Origin: Stichopus chloronotus
Lineage: Eukaryota; Echinodermata; Holothuroidea; Aspidochirotida; Stichopodidae
DNA: 64,000 nucleotides
Reading direction: 5' to 3'
NCBI GenBank assembly: GCA_021234535.1
Contig: CM037840.1
Coordinates: 3,814,565 to 3,878,564, forward strand
Shown: positions 60,201-64,000 of the stretch, one piece after another
Position numbering within the stretch: the stretch's first letter is position 1
How the letters are laid out: each line of letters begins with the position of its first letter
Program-made: the position numbers and the translations under genes
Notes under the pieces: model-generated
What the model saw: only the letters and a program-made list of their open reading frames with translations
The model's database searches: none
Told to the model about the DNA's origin: nothing

Positions 60201-63200
60201 AACATCACCTTACCAGTTAACACAGTTATATACAGTCTATTTACAAACCTGCAAATAGTATTGTATGACATCTGAGTAATAATGTTAACAATCTGTTCAG
60301 TTAGTTTAAGTAGGACAGGTCAAATAAATTGTATCGACGTTCCTACTGTAGCACACTGCTACCAGTAAATATTGAACCATTCCGTAGCCACTGTTCTGTG
60401 TTCTCTTGTGATTTCTCTTCAAGAGACTTGCACTGGGTTTTGATTTTACCACACCCCTTTACTAAGTCAGGGTGCAGGTACATCTACAGTAATTTCATAG
60501 TACAGTGTCGCATTTAGTACTACTGTACATGTGGCAGCACAGATGACGTTGTATTTCTATAGCGGTGGATAATAGGGTTGGGCGGTAAAGAGGTATCCAA
60601 ATCTCTACAGGTATTGATGGTACTGATTCTTGCATTACTCACCCCTGACCTGTTTGTAGGTAATAATGGTAATTTTGAAACTTTCCTGGTACTGCCAAAA
60701 TTGATAGGTACCCGTTCTGTCTCAAACAAACAATTAAATATCAAATGTATCATTAACACTCACATGTCAACATCAAAACTGACCAGAAATGAATTAAAGT
60801 TACAGCGTTTCAACAACTAACCTACTTTTAGACAGTTTTTTCACCAAAAGGTACAATAGAGTCCACCCATACTAATCGACGAAAATACCAGCAAAGTTGA
60901 CTAATCAGCTGTAGCAAGCTGCTGTGTGGTTCTAAATGGGCGCTGTGGGTGTACTCTAGGTCAGATCTTAAAAACAGGCCTACAAATAATGCTACAGTAT
61001 TTTATCAGATTGCTAGTACCAATTACTAACCTCCTTTTTTCTTTTATCCTCATTTTATCTCTTGTAGAGCAAATCGATGGCAACAGCGTCTATGTCCGGT
61101 TTGACAAGAATGAAGGAGAACTGCTAGAACTGAGGGATGTAAGTGAACACACACATGTATACCAGTAACAGGACTTTAATTCAGTTACTACACTCTGATC
61201 ATGGTGCAGGGCAGAGCAATTGCCCCATTGCCAGGAGCAAGTAAAAATTTATCTGAGCAAGTGAATTCTAAAAGCCACTTGCCCAGCTGGGCGAGTTATT
61301 GTAATGCTTTTAAAGTTAGTCATTCCTGCGTAAGACTAGACCCTACTGTACCGTCAATTAAGTTGAATGCATGGCCAGGGTGTAGGGGATAAGGATTGCT
61401 ACTGTAACTCCATCTTCAACTGTGACCACTCTACCTCAGGCCCCTCACTCTGGTCTCCAATTGAGTGAATGCTATCCTTAAGTTTACATTACTGTATGTG
61501 TCAGTAAGAAACTCATCTTTTTCACTTGCCACTGACGTTTCAGTTATCTTGCTTTCATTCTCTGCAATTTCATAGCAAGTATAAGTTTATCAGGGCAGGC
61601 AAATTCTGAATGCTACCTGCCCCACTGGGCTGTTTGTTTTTACAGTTAGTTACCTGTAATTGTTGACTCCTGTGATGCCAATTCACATATCATAGCATAG
61701 TGGTATGTTACTACCAGTGAAACAAATACAGAGTTAACATCAGGTGATGACTGGGCGAGTTGTCAAACGACACCCTTGGATATTAAAAATTTACTTTTCT
61801 GCATACTCTATGTCACAACTTTTTCCTTGAGCAGGAATTGTAGACATGAGGAGCAAATTATCAACGGAGGTCAGGTACGTATCATGCATGTTTAACCATG
61901 TGTGCCTTCAGAAATGTCATTTGAGCTCTGTGTGGGTCCTCCTCGTCCTCAAAACTAATTAATGCAACAATGTTAGAAACTCGAGGTCTGTGAGTGATGC
62001 CTTTTCAGTAATTGGTGTAGCAGTCTCATTGTCTTTTGTATATGGAACAAAACTGTAACCTGTATGTATGTTGTAGAAGAATTGCTACATTCCTAGTACC
62101 TGATGCAGAAACAGCCAAGGCAGCATACAGTAGCACGGTCCTTTGTTTCTCCAAGAAAGCGTTTCAGATCCTCATCGAAACTACAATATTTTTTGTGATT
62201 TTAGAAATCAGTGCAGTAGGCCACAAATAAACAATGCTGAAACAAATGTTTAGAAACTGTACAGTATATATGTACAGTACATCTGCAGATTAGGTAACTA
62301 AGTACTGCACTACTTCCATGCATATGAAATTTTTATGGAGATAGAAGAAAGAAAAGAAAAAATGACAAGTAAATGAGAATTATTTTTAACGAAGATGCAG
62401 TACTGTAGGTATTTGTAAAAAGGACAAGATACATGCAGGTAACTTTTCTTGAAAAGTCCAAGTGAGTCCAAGCGATCCATAAACTTAACAAATTTACAAA
62501 GAATATGCAAGGTATGTTATGTCCTGGAGAAGTCGTAAATTATGCTATCTTCACTTTCCGAGCCTGGGAAATTTATCAAATGTTGCAAATAACAGAGATC
62601 ATGGAAAGTCATGAAATTTAGAACAGACTGCTTATTCCCCTACAAGCTAAAAAATCAACTTTCTGTCCTGCGTTTTGCGCATTGTTTTGCGTTACTCACC
62701 AATCAAATTCTTGTTGTATGTGTATTAGCAATTTGGTCTTGAAATGGTCACGTAAAGGTCATGAAACAGTCATGGAAAAGTCGCGGAATATTATTTCCCC
62801 TATGTTACAGGAACTCTGAAATGAGAGAAACTGACTCGGCATCAAAATGTTTTGCAAAACTTTTGTGTGTGACAGGTTTTTTTCCTTGCCTGACTTCGGC
62901 AAGGAATCTATGTAATATTGATTGCATGTGTGCATGTGTGACGCCTTGGCTTGTAAACATGGTTATCTCAAGAAGGCAAAGTTGCTAGGGAAAGTTTGTA
63001 TGTAGGAAGACCATAAAAAGTAGATAGTTCCTATTCTTTTTTAGGTAGGTCAAAGGTCATTTGAGCTCACTAGAGCTTGAAGTATGAAAGCTATCAAGGA
63101 AGATATCACAGCCACCGAATGTTACTGGAACTTGAAAATGTTGTCATTGGTAGCCCTTAATAAGTAAATTCAGAAAGTGTTTTCTTTTCATTAAGGATGC

Positions 63201-63590
63201 TTACATGGTCAGCGTGTCAGACTTTAAGTTTCTTTGAACTTGTAATATTGCAATTCAAGTAAATTTTTTCGTATGGTGGAAGCCTAACGCAGAACGTTCC
63301 AGGTGAAGTCTCCCTTACAATTATATACAGGCTGGTCTCCCGTAAAGTTGAATCACAGCATGATCATCCCAAGGAGTGTCTCACTAGTCGGTGCTTAAGT
63401 AGGTCACTTTTCTTTGAACTACTGTACAGTATCTGTGTCAAGACCTCTTCTTATGGTAGTGTGTTTTTTTTTTTTTGTATCTACAGTGGAATGATGACAT
63501 CACAGCTGACTTTCAGATGATAACAGCTAACACTGCTACCGCATACTGCGTCGATGACAAACTAGAGGACTGTGCGCTGGCCAACGACAC
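54175..63590 (+). CDS. Unrecognised secreted or membrane protein, first three coding exons (runs off right edge)
   Basis: Exons: 54175-54247, 61068-61138 and 63487-63590, with phases 1, 0 and 2 that join without a stop. Donors are GTAATT, GTAAGT and GTAAGC; acceptors are CTTGTAG and TCTACAG. The protein starts MERFVLLMLSVISMASMSYQ, a hydrophobic signal peptide with no other membrane segment yet. The acidic segment EQIDGNSVYVRFDKNEGELL follows. Exon 3 encodes WNDDITADFQMITANTATAY, then CVDDKLEDC, whose two cysteines could form a disulphide. Intron 1 is 6.8 kb and contains retroelement debris. About 83 residues are visible. I cannot name the family; an extracellular role is inferred only from the signal peptide. 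It is divergent from ECHDC3. Confidence 0.75.
55070..55640. repeat. Degenerate TTTGACC/AGGTCAAAGG-type interspersed repeat
   Basis: Recurring segments: GGTCA-AGGT, GAAGGAAACATATCTCAGCAAC, TTGCTGGAACTT or close variants, and ATTGGTAGCCCTT. Related text occurs at 62975-63180. Intron 1 of the divergent gene. Confidence 0.5.
56310..56545 (-). mobile_element. Non-LTR retrotransposon reverse-transcriptase C-terminal fragment
   Basis: Minus-strand peptide CRLNVRKYFFSQRVLDECYG, then LPESVVMSSVNALKG, matches the common end of non-LTR ORF2 proteins (R-x-x-x-RKxFFSxRVxxxWNxLPxxVVxAxSxNxFK). The Trp of WN is Cys here. It is a short, decayed 3' remnant in intron 1 of the divergent gene. Confidence 0.65.
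58125..58330 (-). mobile_element. Possible Penelope-like retroelement fragment
   Basis: Minus-strand peptide KHRSSKCGVCNECKK, later FSFTSINHQ and CARDLQSIYYCILC. The order C-x2-C-x2-C, then C-x-S/D-x-IYxxxC-x-x-C, resembles the linker before the GIY-YIG endonuclease of Penelope-like elements (KCxxC...NCxSxNVIYxxxCxxC). No GIY-YIG core was found. It is short and decayed. Confidence 0.4.
61068..61138 (+). CDS. Exon 2 of the divergent gene
   Basis: 71 nt behind a long polypyrimidine tract ending CTTGTAG, donor GTAAGT. Encodes QIDGNSVYVRFDKNEGELLE, then LRD. Confidence 0.78.
62975..63180. repeat. Second copy of the AGGTCAAAGG-type repeat
   Basis: GGTAGGTCAAAGGTCATTTGAG, then GGAAGATATCACAGCCACCGAATG and TCATTGGTAGCCCTTAA, in the same order as at 55070-55640. 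Intron 2 of the divergent gene. Confidence 0.5.
63487..63590 (+). CDS. Exon 3 of the divergent gene
   Basis: 104 nt behind a T-rich tract ending TCTACAG, donor GTAAGC. Encodes a polar segment with two Cys (YCVDDKLEDCALAND). It ends in phase 2; the next exon lies beyond the window. Confidence 0.78.
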
Positions 63591-64000
63591 GTAAGCAGCT
63601 ATCAATATGCTTCATGAAACATAAAAGTATCTTCATTTTTTTAAAATACTTCAACCAGCAGGTTGCTCCGAGAAGGTCCTCACATTCTAAGGGTACCCCC
63701 TTACATGTGTCAGCATGGCATTTGCACTCTCTTCTTATGAATAATGTTTGCTAAGGCCCAGACAAAGTGTGCCGTCATATTATTTTCTTTTACGCAAGGG
63801 ATTAGTGAGCTTCTTTACTATGTCGAAGAGCATACACTAGATTTCATGTACAATTCAGTGATTCTCAAAACAGTTTCATCTGTGCATTCAACTATCTGTT
63901 TTACTGATAAGCCCATACCTCTGTATTTAATTTATATGCACTGTTAAATTAGTGTAATCCATGTTTGCCTATTCATACTCACTGTCATGCTACGAGTAGC

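Larger units (their letters stand above)
54248..61067 (+). other. Intron 1 of the divergent gene
   Basis: 6.8 kb with frequent TACAGTA/TACTGTA words, TTTGACC-type repeats and retroelement fragments. No further exon in phase with exons 1 and 2 was recognised. Confidence 0.55.

Noticed and set aside
61840..61875. Possible extra exon of the divergent gene near 61846-61874
   Set aside because: The in-phase frame meets a stop at once, and exons 2 and 3 join in phase without it.
1..64000. CRISPR arrays, bacterial operons, rRNA genes
   Set aside because: The window is clearly eukaryotic; no spaced direct-repeat array, operon layout or rRNA sequence is present.

Overview
This is an animal nuclear genome window: long introns, GT..AG exons of 20-180 nt, low GC, many homopolymer runs and dense degenerate transposon debris. 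Repeat style and gene content suggest a marine invertebrate deuterostome, most likely an echinoderm. That placement is an inference, not a sequence match.

The best supported gene is ECHDC3 (enoyl-CoA hydratase domain-containing protein 3, mitochondrial crotonase fold) on the minus strand. It has nine phase-consistent coding exons from 53579 down to 35721 that give a complete 298-codon protein. Head to head with it, 595 bp away, a plus-strand gene starts at 54175. Its first three exons (signal peptide plus a cysteine-containing ectodomain) are visible and it runs off the right edge. I do not recognise its family.

In the left part (2761 to about 17.9 kb, minus strand) several exons form two phase-consistent chains that I cannot assign to a family. 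One chain ends in a clear 3'-terminal exon at 3027-2761. The other lies at 12.9-10.8 kb. A possible first exon with a short basic RKQ-like N-terminus lies at 17887-17848. These could be one gene or two.

The stretch from 18.3 to 35.2 kb looks intergenic, with no exon chain I can support. It holds a hAT-type non-autonomous element with a perfect 8-bp target duplication, a palindromic MITE, several paired diverged interspersed repeats and many poly-G runs.

The most striking feature is a 3356-bp P-element-like DNA transposon (49525-52880) inside ECHDC3 intron 1. It has about 31-bp terminal inverted repeats, a perfect 8-bp target duplication, 12-bp subterminal inverted repeats and a decayed plus-strand THAP-domain gene. 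ECHDC3 also carries two dead tandem copies of its exon 5 and two nearly identical 200-bp MITEs in intron 7. That intron also holds a roughly 145-bp tandem repeat array.
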